A stretch of 64,000 nt of DNA, taken from contig NZ_CP117781.1 in assembly GCF_028657905.1 (NCBI RefSeq), positions 62,001 to 126,000 of the forward strand, written 5' to 3'. The number at the start of each line of letters is the position of its first letter. Position 1 is the stretch's first letter. Below, piece by piece: positions 1 through 10,300 of this stretch. The notes under the pieces were generated by a model that worked only from the letters and a program-made list of their open reading frames with translations, had not been told where the DNA came from and did no database searches. Origin of the DNA: Burkholderia sp. FERM BP-3421. Its GTDB lineage: Bacteria; Pseudomonadota; Gammaproteobacteria; Burkholderiales; Burkholderiaceae. A program made the position numbers and the translations under genes.

Positions 1-992
1 TCCTGCGACACCGCGCAGGCCTGCGCCGCGAAGGCCTCGTTGGCTTCGATCACGTCGAGATCCTCGACGCGCAGCCCGGCGCGCTGCAGCGCCGTGCGCG
101 TCGCCGGCACGGGGCCGATGCCCATGTATTGCGGATCGACGCCCGCGTGCGCATACGCGACGAGCCGCGCCATCGGCTTGAGCCCGCGCTGTTCCGCCGC
201 CTCGCGCGACATCAGCAGCACCGCCGCCGCGCCGTCGTTGATGCCCGAGGCATTGCCGGCCGTCACCGTGCCGCCGTCTTTCGCGAACACCGTCTTGAGC
301 TTCGCGAAGTCCTCGGGCACCGCGTCGGTGCGCACGTGCTCGTCGGTATCGAACACGACTTCACGCCCCTTGACGGTGCGCGCGACCGGCACGATCTGGG
401 CCTTGAAGCGGCCCTCGGCGATCGCGTGCGCGGCGCGCCGATGCGATTCGAGCGAGAGCGCGTCCTGCTGCTCGCGCGTGATCCCGAACTTGCGCGCGAC
501 GTTCTCCGCCGTCACGCCCATCGGCACGGTGTGAAACGGATCGCTGAGCGCGCCCTGCATCATGTCGACCAGTCGGATATCGCCCATCCGCGCACCGAAG
601 CGCGCCTCGGACACGATATGCGGCGCGCGGGTCATGTTTTCCGCGCCGCCGCCGATCGCGGCTTCCGCGTCGCCGAGCAGGATCGTCTGCGCGGCCGACA
701 CGATCGCCTGCAAGCCCGAGCCGCACAGGCGGTTCACGTTGAACGCCGGGGTCGTCTCCGGAATGCCCGCGTCGATCGCGGCGACGCGCGACAGATAGAG
801 ATCCTTCGGTTCGGTCGCGAGCACGTTGCCGAACACCACGTGGCCGACGTCCTCGCCCTTCACGCCCGTGCGCGCGAGCACCTCGCGCACCACGAGCGCC
901 CCCAGTTCGGTCGGCGCGAAGTCCTTCAGGCTGCCGCCGAACTTGCCGATGGCGGTCCGCACGCCGCCCACTACCACGACTTCCTTGCTCAT
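1..992 (-). CDS. bktB: Beta-ketothiolase / acetyl-CoA C-acetyltransferase, C-terminus outside the window
   Basis: Thiolase catalysing reversible thiolysis or condensation of 3-ketoacyl-CoA and acetyl-CoA. The start is the ATG whose complement lies at 990-992. The N-terminus reads MSKEVVVVGGVRTAIGKFGG and the nucleophile loop NRLCGSGLQAI places the acyl-accepting cysteine at residue 90; the GGGAENM and EANEAFAAQ signatures are also present. Overall it resembles Cupriavidus BktB (about 394 residues); about 330 residues are visible, so the GHP histidine loop and second cysteine lie beyond position 1. It is the last visible gene of a minus-strand group, 46 bases after the ETF:quinone oxidoreductase gene, which suggests coupled beta-oxidation. 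Acetoacetyl-CoA or longer-chain preference cannot be read from sequence alone. Confidence 0.93.
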   Translation of the reverse strand, partial: MSKEVVVVGGVRTAIGKFGGSLKDFAPTELGALVVREVLARTGVKGEDVGHVVFGNVLATEPKDLYLSRVAAIDAGIPETTPAFNVNRLCGSGLQAIVSAAQTILLGDAEAAIGGGAENMTRAPHIVSEARFGARMGDIRLVDMMQGALSDPFHTVPMGVTAENVARKFGITREQQDALSLESHRRAAHAIAEGRFKAQIVPVARTVKGREVVFDTDEHVRTDAVPEDFAKLKTVFAKDGGTVTAGNASGINDGAAAVLLMSREAAEQRGLKPMARLVAYAHAGVDPQYMGIGPVPATRTALQRAGLRVEDLDVIEANEAFAAQACAVSQ

Positions 993-1038
993 GTCCGTTC
1001 CTTATCGAAGTGGCCGCGCCAACGCGCGCCGGTTTGAC

Positions 1039-2712
1039 TTACATGTTCGGATAATTCGGTCCGCCGCCGCCCTCGGGGGTGACCCAGACGATGTTCTGGG
1101 TCGGGTCCTTGATGTCGCAGGTCTTGCAGTGCACGCAGTTCTGCGCGTTGATCACGAGGCGCTCCGCGCCGTCGTCGGCCTTCACGAACTCGTACACCGC
1201 CGCCGGGCAGAAACGCGCCTCCGGGCCCGCGTACACGTGCAGGTTCACGTCCACCGGCACCTTCGGATCCTTGAGCGTCAGGTGCGCCGGCTGGTTCTCC
1301 TCGTGGTTCGTGTTCGAGATGAACACCGACGACAGCCGGTCGAACGTCAGCTTGCCGTCCGGCTTCGGATACTGGATCGGCTCGCATTGCGACGCCGGCT
1401 TCAGCATCTCGTGATCCGCGTGCTGGTGATGCAGCGTCCACGGCACGTTGCCGCCCAGCACCTTCTGTTCGAGCCCGACCATCGCCGTGCCCAGGTACAA
1501 CCCCTTGCTCATCCACTGCTTGAAGTTGCGCGCGCGGTGCAGCTCCGTGTGCAGCCACGACTGCTTGAAGGCATCCGGATACGCATTCAGCTCGTCGCCC
1601 TGGCGGCCCGCCTGCACCGCGTCGAACGCCGCGTCGGCCGCCAGCATCCCGGTCTTGATCGCCGCATGGCTGCCCTTGATCCGCGCCGCGTTCAGGAAGC
1701 CCGCGTCGTCGCCCACCAGCGCGCCGCCCGGGAACACCGTCTTCGGCAGCGACAGCAGCCCGCCCGCCGTGATCGCGCGCGCGCCGTACGACACCCGCTT
1801 GCCGCCTTCGAGGAACTGGCGGATCGCCGGATGGGTTTTGTAGCGCTGAAATTCCTCGAACGGCGACAGGTACGGGTTCGTGTAGCCGAGCCCGACGATG
1901 AAGCCGACCACCACCTGATTGTTGTCCATGTGGTACAGGAACGAGCCGCCGTAGGTGTCGCGCTTGAGCGGCCAGCCCGCCGTGTGCATCACGAGGCCCG
2001 GCTTGTGCTTCGCGGGATCGATTTCCCACAGTTCCTTGATGCCGATCCCGTACGACTGCGGCTCGCTGTTCGCATTGAGCTTGAAGCGCTCCATCAGCTG
2101 ACGGCCCAGGTGCCCGCGCGCGCCTTCGCAAAACAGCGTGTACTTCGCGTGCAGCTCCATGCCGAGCTGGAAGTTCTCGGTCGGTTCGCCGTCCTTGCCG
2201 ACGCCGAGGTTGCCGGTCGCGACGCCCTTGACCGAGCCGTCCTCGTTGTAGAGGATTTCCGCGGCCGGGAAGCCCGGGAAGATCTCCACGCCCAACGCTT
2301 CCGCCTGCTGGCCGAGCCAGCGCGTGACGTTGCCGAGGCTGATCACGTAGTTGCCTTCGTTCTTGAAGTTGTCCGGCAGCGCCCAGTGCGGCACCGACTT
2401 CGCGCCGGTTTCGGTCAGGAACAGGAAGCGGTCTTCCGTGACCGGCACGTTGAGCGGCGCGCCCTGCGCCTGCCAGTCGGGGAACAGTTCGGTCAGCGCG
2501 CGCGGATCCATCACCGCGCCCGACAGGATGTGCGCGCCGATCTCCGACCCCTTCTCCAGCACGCACACCCCGATCTCCGCGCCTTTTTCGGCGGCGCGCT
2601 GCTTGAGCCGGATCGCCGCCGACAGCCCGGCGGGGCCGCCGCCGACGATCACGACGTCATATTCCATCGATTCGCGCGGGCCGAATTGCGCAATCAGCTG
2701 ATCCGAAGTCAT
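1039..2712 (-). CDS. Electron transfer flavoprotein:ubiquinone oxidoreductase (ETF-QO)
   Basis: Membrane-associated iron-sulfur flavoprotein that passes electrons from reduced ETF to ubiquinone, linking acyl-CoA dehydrogenases to the respiratory chain. The 557 residues match the family length. A dinucleotide-binding motif VVIVGGGPAGLSAAI is at about residues 20-34 for FAD. Near the C-terminus, CPAAVYE followed by CVHCKTCDIKDPTQNI supplies the four cysteines of the 4Fe-4S cluster. The start ATG is 25 bases after the stop of the acyl-CoA dehydrogenase gene and is preceded by an AGGAAAT ribosome-binding sequence. Position between an acyl-CoA dehydrogenase and a thiolase is a functionally coherent operon. 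Confidence 0.95.
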   Translation of the reverse strand: MTSDQLIAQFGPRESMEYDVVIVGGGPAGLSAAIRLKQRAAEKGAEIGVCVLEKGSEIGAHILSGAVMDPRALTELFPDWQAQGAPLNVPVTEDRFLFLTETGAKSVPHWALPDNFKNEGNYVISLGNVTRWLGQQAEALGVEIFPGFPAAEILYNEDGSVKGVATGNLGVGKDGEPTENFQLGMELHAKYTLFCEGARGHLGRQLMERFKLNANSEPQSYGIGIKELWEIDPAKHKPGLVMHTAGWPLKRDTYGGSFLYHMDNNQVVVGFIVGLGYTNPYLSPFEEFQRYKTHPAIRQFLEGGKRVSYGARAITAGGLLSLPKTVFPGGALVGDDAGFLNAARIKGSHAAIKTGMLAADAAFDAVQAGRQGDELNAYPDAFKQSWLHTELHRARNFKQWMSKGLYLGTAMVGLEQKVLGGNVPWTLHHQHADHEMLKPASQCEPIQYPKPDGKLTFDRLSSVFISNTNHEENQPAHLTLKDPKVPVDVNLHVYAGPEARFCPAAVYEFVKADDGAERLVINAQNCVHCKTCDIKDPTQNIVWVTPEGGGGPNYPNM

Positions 2713-2737
2713 CGTGCTATTTCCTGTTTCAAACCGT

Positions 2738-4528
2738 TCAGAACTGGTCCTCGCTCAGCGCGAGCACGCCGCCCGCGCTGTCGGCGGACAGCACCGCCGC
2801 CTCCAGGCCGCCCGCCTGCGTGAGCAGGTGCTCCGCGTAGAACTGCGCGATCGCGATTTTCGCGTCGTGGAATGCCGGGTCCGATTCACGCTCGCGATGC
2901 GCCGCCAGCAGCGCACGCCCCATCTGCCAGCCGCCCAGCACGATCCCCGCCAGCTTCAGGTACGGCACGCTGCCCGCGAACACCGCATTCGGATCACGCT
3001 TCGCCGTCACCACCACGTACTCCACCACCGCCGCCAGCGACTGCGCGCCGCGCGCCAGCTGCGTGCGCATCGACGCGAACGCCGCGCCTTCCTGCGCGCC
3101 CAACGCCTCTACCGTCTTGCGCACCTCCGCCAGCAGCGCCTGCGCCACCGCCCCGCCGTCGCGCTGCGTCTTCCGGCCCACCAGATCGTTCGCCTGGATC
3201 GCCGTCGTCCCTTCGTAGATCGCCAGGATCCGCGCGTCGCGGTAGTACTGCGCCGCACCCGTCTCCTCGATGAAGCCCATCCCGCCGTGCACCTGCACGC
3301 CCAGGCTCGCCACCTCGTTCACCATCTCCGTGCTCCAGCCCTTCACGACCGGCACCAGATATTCGTAGATCCCCTGGTGGCGCGCACGCTCCGTCTCGTC
3401 CGGATGACGATGCGCGTGGTCGCTGTGCGCCGCCGCCACATACGCCAACGCCCGCGCGCCTTCCGTCAGCGCCCGCATCGTCGCCAGCATGCGCCGCACG
3501 TCCGGGTGATGGATGATCGTGACCGACTGTCTCGCCGAACCGTCCACCGGCCGGCTCTGCACCCGCTCCTTCGCAAAGGCCGCCGCCTTCTGGTACGCCC
3601 GCTCCGCCACCCCGACGCCCTGCATCCCCACCCCGAACCGCGCCGCGTTCATCATGATGAACATGTACTCCAGCCCGCGATTCTCGTCGCCCACCAGATA
3701 CCCCACCGCGCCGCCGTGATCGCCATATTGCAGCACCGCCGTCGGGCTCGCCTTGATCCCGAGCTTGTGCTCGATCGACACGCACTGCACGTCGTTGCGC
3801 GCCCCCAGGCTGCCGTCCTCGTTCACCAGGAACTTCGGCACGATGAACAGCGAAATCCCCTTCACCCCTTCCGGCGCGCCCGGCGTGCGCGCCAGCACCA
3901 GGTGCACGATGTTCTCCGCCATATCGTGCTCGCCCCACGTGATGAAGATCTTCGTGCCGAACACCTGGTACGACCCGTCCGCCCGCGGCTCCGCCCGCGA
4001 CCGCACCAGCGCCAGATCCGAGCCCGCCTGCGGCTCCGTCAGGTTCATCGTCCCCGTCCACTCGCCCGAAATCAGCTTCGGCACGTAGCGCTGCTTCTGC
4101 GCGTCCGTGCCCGCCGTCAGCAGCGCCTCGATCGCGCCGTCCGTCAACAGCGGGCACAGCGCGAACGACAGGTTCGCCGCGTTCAGCATCTCGATGCACG
4201 GCGTCGCCACCAGCTTCGGCAACCCCTGGCCGTCGTATTCGGTCGGGTGTTGCAATCCTTGCCATCCGCCTTCCACGAACTGCCGGAACGCCTCGCCGAA
4301 ACCCGGCGTCGCCGTCACCGCGCCGTCCTTCCAGCTGCTCGGATTGCGGTCGCCCTCCACGTTCAGCGGCGCCAGCACCTCCCCGCAGAACTTCGCCGAT
4401 TCCTCCAGCACCGCCCGCGCCGTCTCGAAACCGGCGTCCTCGAAGCCCGGCAGCCGCGCAACCGCGTCGAGGCCGGCCAATTCCTTCATCACGAACAGCA
4501 TGTCCTTGACGGGGGCGCTATAGCTCAT
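2738..4528 (-). CDS. Acyl-CoA dehydrogenase, long (C-terminal-domain) type
   Basis: FAD-dependent alpha,beta-dehydrogenation of an acyl-CoA thioester. 596 residues, the size of the subfamily carrying an extra C-terminal domain (DmdC-like and FadE5-like enzymes). The flavin/substrate signature NLTEPQAGSDLALVRS and the C-terminal core HGGMGFIEETGAAQYYRDAR followed by YEGTTAIQAND are visible; the glutamate in YEGTT is the expected catalytic base. First gene of the visible minus-strand group ahead of ETF-QO and the thiolase. Substrate chain length is not inferable. The start MSYSAPVKDMLF is conventional for the family. Confidence 0.94.
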   Translation of the reverse strand: MSYSAPVKDMLFVMKELAGLDAVARLPGFEDAGFETARAVLEESAKFCGEVLAPLNVEGDRNPSSWKDGAVTATPGFGEAFRQFVEGGWQGLQHPTEYDGQGLPKLVATPCIEMLNAANLSFALCPLLTDGAIEALLTAGTDAQKQRYVPKLISGEWTGTMNLTEPQAGSDLALVRSRAEPRADGSYQVFGTKIFITWGEHDMAENIVHLVLARTPGAPEGVKGISLFIVPKFLVNEDGSLGARNDVQCVSIEHKLGIKASPTAVLQYGDHGGAVGYLVGDENRGLEYMFIMMNAARFGVGMQGVGVAERAYQKAAAFAKERVQSRPVDGSARQSVTIIHHPDVRRMLATMRALTEGARALAYVAAAHSDHAHRHPDETERARHQGIYEYLVPVVKGWSTEMVNEVASLGVQVHGGMGFIEETGAAQYYRDARILAIYEGTTAIQANDLVGRKTQRDGGAVAQALLAEVRKTVEALGAQEGAAFASMRTQLARGAQSLAAVVEYVVVTAKRDPNAVFAGSVPYLKLAGIVLGGWQMGRALLAAHRERESDPAFHDAKIAIAQFYAEHLLTQAGGLEAAVLSADSAGGVLALSEDQF

Positions 4529-4691
4529 CTGGAACCTTCCAATATCACGGAGTAGGGGCGCGCGCCGGCCGTGGCCGGGCGCGAAGTTCGGGCTATCCTA
4601 GCCCAAAGCCGCTCCGGCGGGCTGTCCAAACCGGCCCTTCTAGTGACAAATCCGGCCAACGCGTCGCGCGCGACCTCGGTTCGCGCCCCTT

Positions 4692-5696
4692 TTAAGCGCG
4701 GTCGCGGTAGGTGCCCGGCGTGCTGCCGGTCCAGTGCCGGAACGCCCGGTGGAACGCGCTCGGATCGTCGAAGCCGAGGTCGCCCGCGATCGCGGCGATG
4801 GTGTCCTGCGTGTCGGTCAGGCGCTGGATCGCGACATCGCGCCGCAGTTCGTCCTTCAGCGATTGGAACGAGGTGTCTTCCGAGGCCAGCCGGCGGCACA
4901 GCGTGCGCACCGAGCAATGCAGGTGCCGCGACGCCAACTCGATGGTCGGCAGGTCGGGCAGCGTGCCCGCGAGATATTGGCGCACGCGGTGGCTGACGCG
5001 CTGCTCGCTGAACGATTCGAAGATCCAGTCGCCCGGCGCGCGCGCGAGGAACTGGCGCAGGTTGCGTTTGCTCTGGCGGATCGGCAGATCCAGGTAGGCC
5101 GCGCTGAAGCGCAGCAGCGTCGCGTCCGCGCCGAAGCGGACCGGGCACGAGAAGAAATAGCGGTGATCGTGCGCATGCGGGGGGCGTGCGCAGGCGAAAT
5201 CGACCTGCAGCAGCGGAATGCGCTGCCCGATCAGCCAGGACGACACGCCGTGCGACAGCTTCAGCATCAGTTCCTGGCCCAGCGCGCCGGGCGGCCCGAA
5301 ATCCGGGTGCGGGCGCAGTTCGACCTCGGCCACCAGGTCGTTGCGACGCGACACGAAGCGGAAATCGTCGAACACGATATGGAAGAACTGGCCGAAGCGG
5401 TGCAGCGCCGTGTCGAGGTTCGGCGCGTCGAGCAGGCTCAGGCACAGGAACTTGAGCGTACCACTGCGAAACGGGCGGCTGAAGATGCCGGGCATCTCGT
5501 CGTCGAGTTCGATCGCAAGCATCCGGTACAGCGTCGAGAACTGCTCCTCGGTCACGCGCGCGCCCGGCTCGCTCAGCAGTTCCGGCGGGATGCCCGCCTG
5601 CCTCAGGTAGCGCGTGATGACGTCGGGACGCGCGCCGGCGCCCGACAGGAAGCCGTTGACGAGGGAGATCGGGACAGTGGTGCCGGTCAGATGCAT
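4692..5696 (-). CDS. AraC-family transcriptional regulator with arabinose-binding-like N-terminal domain
   Basis: DNA-binding regulator of the large-effector-domain AraC group (OruR/ArgR-like layout). Residues from about 20 to 210 form the variable sensor domain; the C-terminal 100 residues hold two helix-turn-helix units ending in the family signature DDPSAFHRAFRHWTGSTPGTYR. The chosen start, MHLTGTTVPISLVNG, begins the conserved domain; in-frame starts upstream (near 5750 and 5864) would add an Arg-rich, low-conservation leader and are less likely. It lies 163 bases upstream of the acyl-CoA dehydrogenase gene on the same strand, so it may regulate that cluster, but no operator was identified. 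Confidence 0.88.
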   Translation of the reverse strand: MHLTGTTVPISLVNGFLSGAGARPDVITRYLRQAGIPPELLSEPGARVTEEQFSTLYRMLAIELDDEMPGIFSRPFRSGTLKFLCLSLLDAPNLDTALHRFGQFFHIVFDDFRFVSRRNDLVAEVELRPHPDFGPPGALGQELMLKLSHGVSSWLIGQRIPLLQVDFACARPPHAHDHRYFFSCPVRFGADATLLRFSAAYLDLPIRQSKRNLRQFLARAPGDWIFESFSEQRVSHRVRQYLAGTLPDLPTIELASRHLHCSVRTLCRRLASEDTSFQSLKDELRRDVAIQRLTDTQDTIAAIAGDLGFDDPSAFHRAFRHWTGSTPGTYRDRA

Positions 5697-6419
5697 GCGA
5701 GGAAATGCGAACGGGACGGTCGCGCGGCGCGCGCGCCGCGTAGCGCGCATGATACTGCGGCGGGGCGGAATGCGGGGCGGACGGGCGTCGCATCGCCTAT
5801 CCCCGCCCTCGCCTCTATTCCACCAACGGCGGCTGGCGCACGCAATCAGCCCGACATTCGGCACCCCATTTCAAACACGCTCCTGGGGCTGTCGTCGTAT
5901 GCAGAAACAGACGATGGATGCGCCGCAAGCCGGCAAACGCGGCTTCGACGACAACAGCGGCGCCGGGAATTCCTGGTGTGTAAAGACGGGGGCATCATGT
6001 TGTCGTACCGTCGGCCGGCGCTTCCCAGGCGCTCATTCAACGCGCTCTTTTCATCCGTCTCATTCGTCTCGGTCTCTCGCCACGCCTCATCGGGAAGAGC
6101 GTATCGGCTTCCCCGAATCAAGCATGAATACTCATGCCTCCCCGAGATTCAGCCAAACAACACACTCAACAAGCACGCCGTGACCACATCCTCATAAAGA
6201 TTTATTTTAAATACATCTTAAACACCCATACGATGAATACCGCTTCCCATCGAAATCGTCAGGTAATTGAGAAAAGTTAACACCAAACGATTGGTGAAAA
6301 TTTTACTGGACAAAAGCAGATCCGTTGTATCAAATTCACACGAGAAATCCTTACGCGCCTTCCACTAAAAACTAGTGAGGATCACTATCTTCCACTGGCT
6401 GTTGGATTGAATAGCACCT
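5697..6419. other. Intergenic region with GC-to-AT transition
   Basis: About 720 bases without a convincing gene. The first 400 bases are GC-rich and carry only short frames antisense to each other. From about 6190 the composition falls sharply to AT-rich sequence with runs of A and T, the start of an AT-rich stretch that continues to about 6780 ahead of the adhesin locus. Nothing else recognisable was seen. Confidence 0.6.
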
Positions 6420-6722
6420 TTGTTCAGGCCCGAAAATAATCTTAAAAACGGAAAATTCGACCTCGCGGAGTATTTTCTCAGGGAAATTTTTCCTGAGTAC
6501 GATGGAGATATGAAGCTGATCGACAGCTACTCCGAGCAGTTTCGTAAGGAAGTCAGTGATGTCGACTCGCAACAAATCAGGACGTTAAATCAGTTGTCGG
6601 CTTCGAGCGCAGGCAGGACGGCAATCAGAATATCAAAATGCGCAATTTATTTCATCGCCACTCTTTTAATCGGCGAGCCCGATCTATCAATTTTCATAAA
6701 AACAGAAATCGGTTCACATTGA
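6420..6722 (+). CDS. Small hypothetical protein, doubtful
   Basis: A 100-residue frame in AT-rich DNA, starting at TTG; an internal ATG at about 6509 gives a shorter version beginning MKLIDSYSEQF. The product is mixed charged and polar for the first 60 residues and then has a hydrophobic stretch (AIYFIATLLIG). I do not recognise a family and see no good ribosome-binding site. The unusual base composition relative to flanking DNA suggests acquired or regulatory sequence. It may not be a gene. Confidence 0.25.
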   Translation: MFRPENNLKNGKFDLAEYFLREIFPEYDGDMKLIDSYSEQFRKEVSDVDSQQIRTLNQLSASSAGRTAIRISKCAIYFIATLLIGEPDLSIFIKTEIGSH

Positions 6723-6781
6723 AATTGAGAATTGAGTTTTCCGGCTGAACGTGCTTCGACATTGACGAACAGTGGAGTGAG

Positions 6782-7216
6782 ATGAATATGCCGAATTCAA
6801 ATTCCAACCGCGTGGAAAAAGCATCCATGCTGGCTTCAGCGGACCAAATGGTGGTTCATCTATTTCGCGCCGCCCCCCTCGATCGCCTCGAAGACGTCGA
6901 CACCTACGTCGGCGCAATTGAATCAATCGTCTTTGAGCTGCTGGCGCGACATGTCGACAGCGCAAGCCGCGGTGCGGCGCGATCCGCCTACAAGGCAGGC
7001 ATCGCGGCTGGACTGTACGGCGTCAATCCCCCAGTGGATGGCGACGCCGGGGGGAAACGGATGGAAGACAGTCACTCCGGCGCCTTGCTGAAGACGATGG
7101 CACGTGCAGGTTGGAAACACGGCAGGGCAATCTGGGACGAGGCCGTATCGCGGCACGCTGATAAAAAACCCCCGACTTCGGACGACAGCAGCAGTTCGGG
7201 AAATCACGGAACGTAG
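6782..7216 (+). CDS. Hypothetical protein upstream of the trimeric autotransporter
   Basis: 144 residues, starting ATG with GGAGTGAG immediately upstream as a plausible ribosome-binding site. The central part (LEDVDTYVGAIESIVFELLA) is predicted helical and amphipathic; the C-terminus is Ser/Gly/Asp-rich and probably disordered. There is no signal peptide or membrane segment, and I do not recognise a family. It lies 140 bases before the adhesin gene on the same strand, so co-regulation is possible; the gap contains an AT-rich stretch (7257-7295) that may hold the adhesin promoter. Confidence 0.55.
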   Translation: MNMPNSNSNRVEKASMLASADQMVVHLFRAAPLDRLEDVDTYVGAIESIVFELLARHVDSASRGAARSAYKAGIAAGLYGVNPPVDGDAGGKRMEDSHSGALLKTMARAGWKHGRAIWDEAVSRHADKKPPTSDDSSSSGNHGT

Positions 7217-7356
7217 AGCGCCCCTCTACTACTGATCGAATGATGAAACCGTCAAGCCGATGGGTATTTAATTAGTATTCCTTTAAGTAATTTTAACGAC
7301 GCGAGAAATCCACGTCTATGCCGTGAGACCCCGCATGAGCCGATGAGGTGATGAAA

Positions 7357-10300
7357 ATGAACAAGTCGTACCGGACGATCTGGAGTGAGACCCTCGGGGC
7401 TTGGGTGGCGGTCTCGGAACTCACGGCCGCGCGAGGAAAGCGCAGCGGGGGCGGCGGTGCAAAAGTAGTCGCCGGCGTGCTCCTTGCTGGCGCGTTCCAA
7501 CTTGCACATGCGAGCACCATTGGCTTTACCCAAGCGGGGGATTCAGTCACTTGCAGCACGGGAGCTGCAACGAGCCTGACCGGCAGATCATTACCGGCAG
7601 AAACTGGTCCCGTTGATGGAAACGGAACATATTCCACTGTCGCTGGATGCAGCGCAAATGGGGGAGGGAGCAGTTTTACCAGCGTAACGTTATTCGGGGC
7701 GTACTCAAGTGCCTCGGGTAATGGCGCCTTGGCGCTCGGCTTCAACTCCTACGCGAGTACCGAGGCTGCGGCAGTGGGCTTTCAAGCCACCGCATCCGGC
7801 ACGACCAGCAACGCGTTTGGTTTTAACGCTCTCGCATCGAACACCAATACTGTCGCCGTGGGCACCGGCGCCACGGCTAACAATATTCAATCAGTCGCCC
7901 TTGGGAGTTCCAGTACCGCGTCTGGCAGTGTTGCGACGGCCGTGGGCTGGGGCGCGATCGGCAGCGGGGACAGCGCAGTGGCGCTCGGCAATGTCGCTCT
8001 GGCAAGTGGCACAACGGCTATCGCCGAAGGCTATCTCGCGTCGGCAACGAGTAGCAATTCGATTGCCGTGGGCGGCAGCGCCACGGCAAACAATACTCAA
8101 GCGACCGCTATCGGCGCGACCTCGACAGCGTCCGGCAGCGTCGCGACGGCTGTGGGTTGGGGGGCGGTCGGCAGTGGCGCAAGCGCAGTGGCGCTCGGCA
8201 ATGTCGCTCTGGCAAGTGGCACAGCGGCTATCGCCGAAGGCTATCTCGCGTCGGCAACGAGTAGCAATTCGATTGCCGTGGGCGGCAGCGCCACGGCAAA
8301 CAATACTCAAGCGACCGCTATCGGCGCGACCTCGACGGCGTCTGGTCTCGTCGCGACTGCCGTGGGTTACGGGACGATTGGCAGTGGGGCAAGCGCTGTC
8401 GCACTCGGAAATGTCGCGATAGCCAGTGGTACTGCGTCCTTTGCTGAAGGTTTTTCCGCGGCCGCCGCGGGAACCAATGCAATTGGAGTGGGTACCAGCG
8501 CAAACGCTTCCGCGAGCAATGCAATTGCAATCGGAAGCCAGGCGTCCGTGGCGACAGCCAACACGTCGGGTATTGCGATCGGGCGCGGCGCAACGGTGAA
8601 CGGAGCATTCGGCATCGCGCAAGGCGATGGCATCGTCAGCGGCGCCACCGGACAGAATGTTGCCGTCGGCTCCAGCGGGACGACGGCAAACGGCGCGACG
8701 GCAGCCGGCGGCGCGGTGGCGATCGGGCGAGCGCAGACGGCAACGGGAGATGGCGCGGTGGCGATCGGCGATCCGAACACCGCGACCGGCACGGGCGCAG
8801 TCGCGGTTGGCGCAAACAACACGGCGACGGGCCAGGGCGCGATCGCGCAAGGCAACGCCAACACGGCGACGGGACAAGGTTCCGTCGCCTTGGGTAATAC
8901 GTCGACTGCCGGCAGCGCGGGCTCGTTGGCCTTTGGCGACACAGCGACTGTCGCGGCGGCGGCAACGAAGGGCGTAGCCCTGGGTTCAGGCGCCCAGGCA
9001 AATAATGCGAATGATGTCGCGCTGGGTTCTGGATCGGTGACGGCGGCCGCCAATCCGACCGCGAGCGCCACGATCGGAGGCGTCACCTACAACTACGCCG
9101 GTACGACTCCGGCAAGCGTGGTGAGCGTGGGGGCAGTGGGAGCCGAACGGCAGATCACGAATGTGGCGGCGGGCCGGGTAACGGCAACGAGCACGGATGC
9201 AATCAATGGATCGCAGCTGTATGCTGGATTGAGTACCACGACCAGCACGATTGTTTCATTATCCACATCGACCTCGACAGGCATCAGTTCGCTGTCGACG
9301 GGCTTGTCCACGACGAACAGCACGGTCGCATCGCTGTCGACCTCGACCTCCACAGGCTTGTCGACCGCCAATAGCTCGATCGCTTCGCTATCCACATCGA
9401 CCTCGACCGGCATCACATCGCTGTCGACGGGCTTGTCCACGACGAACAGCACGGTCGCATCGCTGTCGACCTCGACCTCCACAGGCTTGTCGACCGCCAA
9501 TAGCTCGATCGCTTCGCTATCCACATCGACCTCGACCGGCATCACATCGCTGTCGACGGGCTTGTCCACGACGAACAGCACGGTCGCATCGCTGTCGACC
9601 TCGACCTCCACAGGCTTGTCGACCGCCAATAGCTCGATTGCTTCGCTATCCACATCGACCTCGACCGGCATCACATCGCTGTCGACGGGCTTGTCCACGA
9701 CGAACAGCACGGTCGCATCGCTGTCGACCGTGACAGGCAATCTCGGCAGCAGTACGGCGTCGGCCTTGGGCGGAGGGGCAACCTACAACCCGGCGACCGG
9801 AACGATCAGCGCGCCGGCCTATACGACCTACAACGCGAACGGCACGACGAGCACCGTCAACAACGTCGGGTCAGCGATAAACAACATCAACAGCCAGGGA
9901 ATCAAGTACTTCCACGCCAACTCAACTGCCCCCGACAGTCAGGCGCTGGGAGCGAACAGTGTGGCAATCGGCCCGAACGCAGTGGCGAACAACGCGGGAG
10001 ACGTGGCGCTAGGAAATGGTTCGGTGACGAGCGCGTCGAACCCGACAGCAACAGGCACGATCGGCGGCGTGACATACAACTATGCGGGCACGACACCGGC
10101 GAGCGTGGTAAGCGTGGGCGCGCCAGGTGCGGAACGTCAGGTGACGAACGTGGCGGCAGGCCAAGTGACGGCAACCAGCACGGACGCGATCAACGGTTCG
10201 CAATTGTTCGCGACGAACACCGCGATCAACAGCTTGTCGACCTCCACCTCGACCGGCTTGTCGACCGCGACCAGCTCGATCGGCTCGCTGTCGACGGGCT

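Noticed and set aside
826..2823. 665-residue open frame on the plus strand opposite the ETF-QO gene
   Set aside because: Arg/His/Leu-rich antisense frame produced by high GC at third positions; the opposite strand encodes a full conserved enzyme.
9093..9740. Asp/Val-rich repeat protein on the minus strand within the adhesin
   Set aside because: It is the complement of the SLST repeats; the plus-strand gene has signal peptide, necks and anchor.
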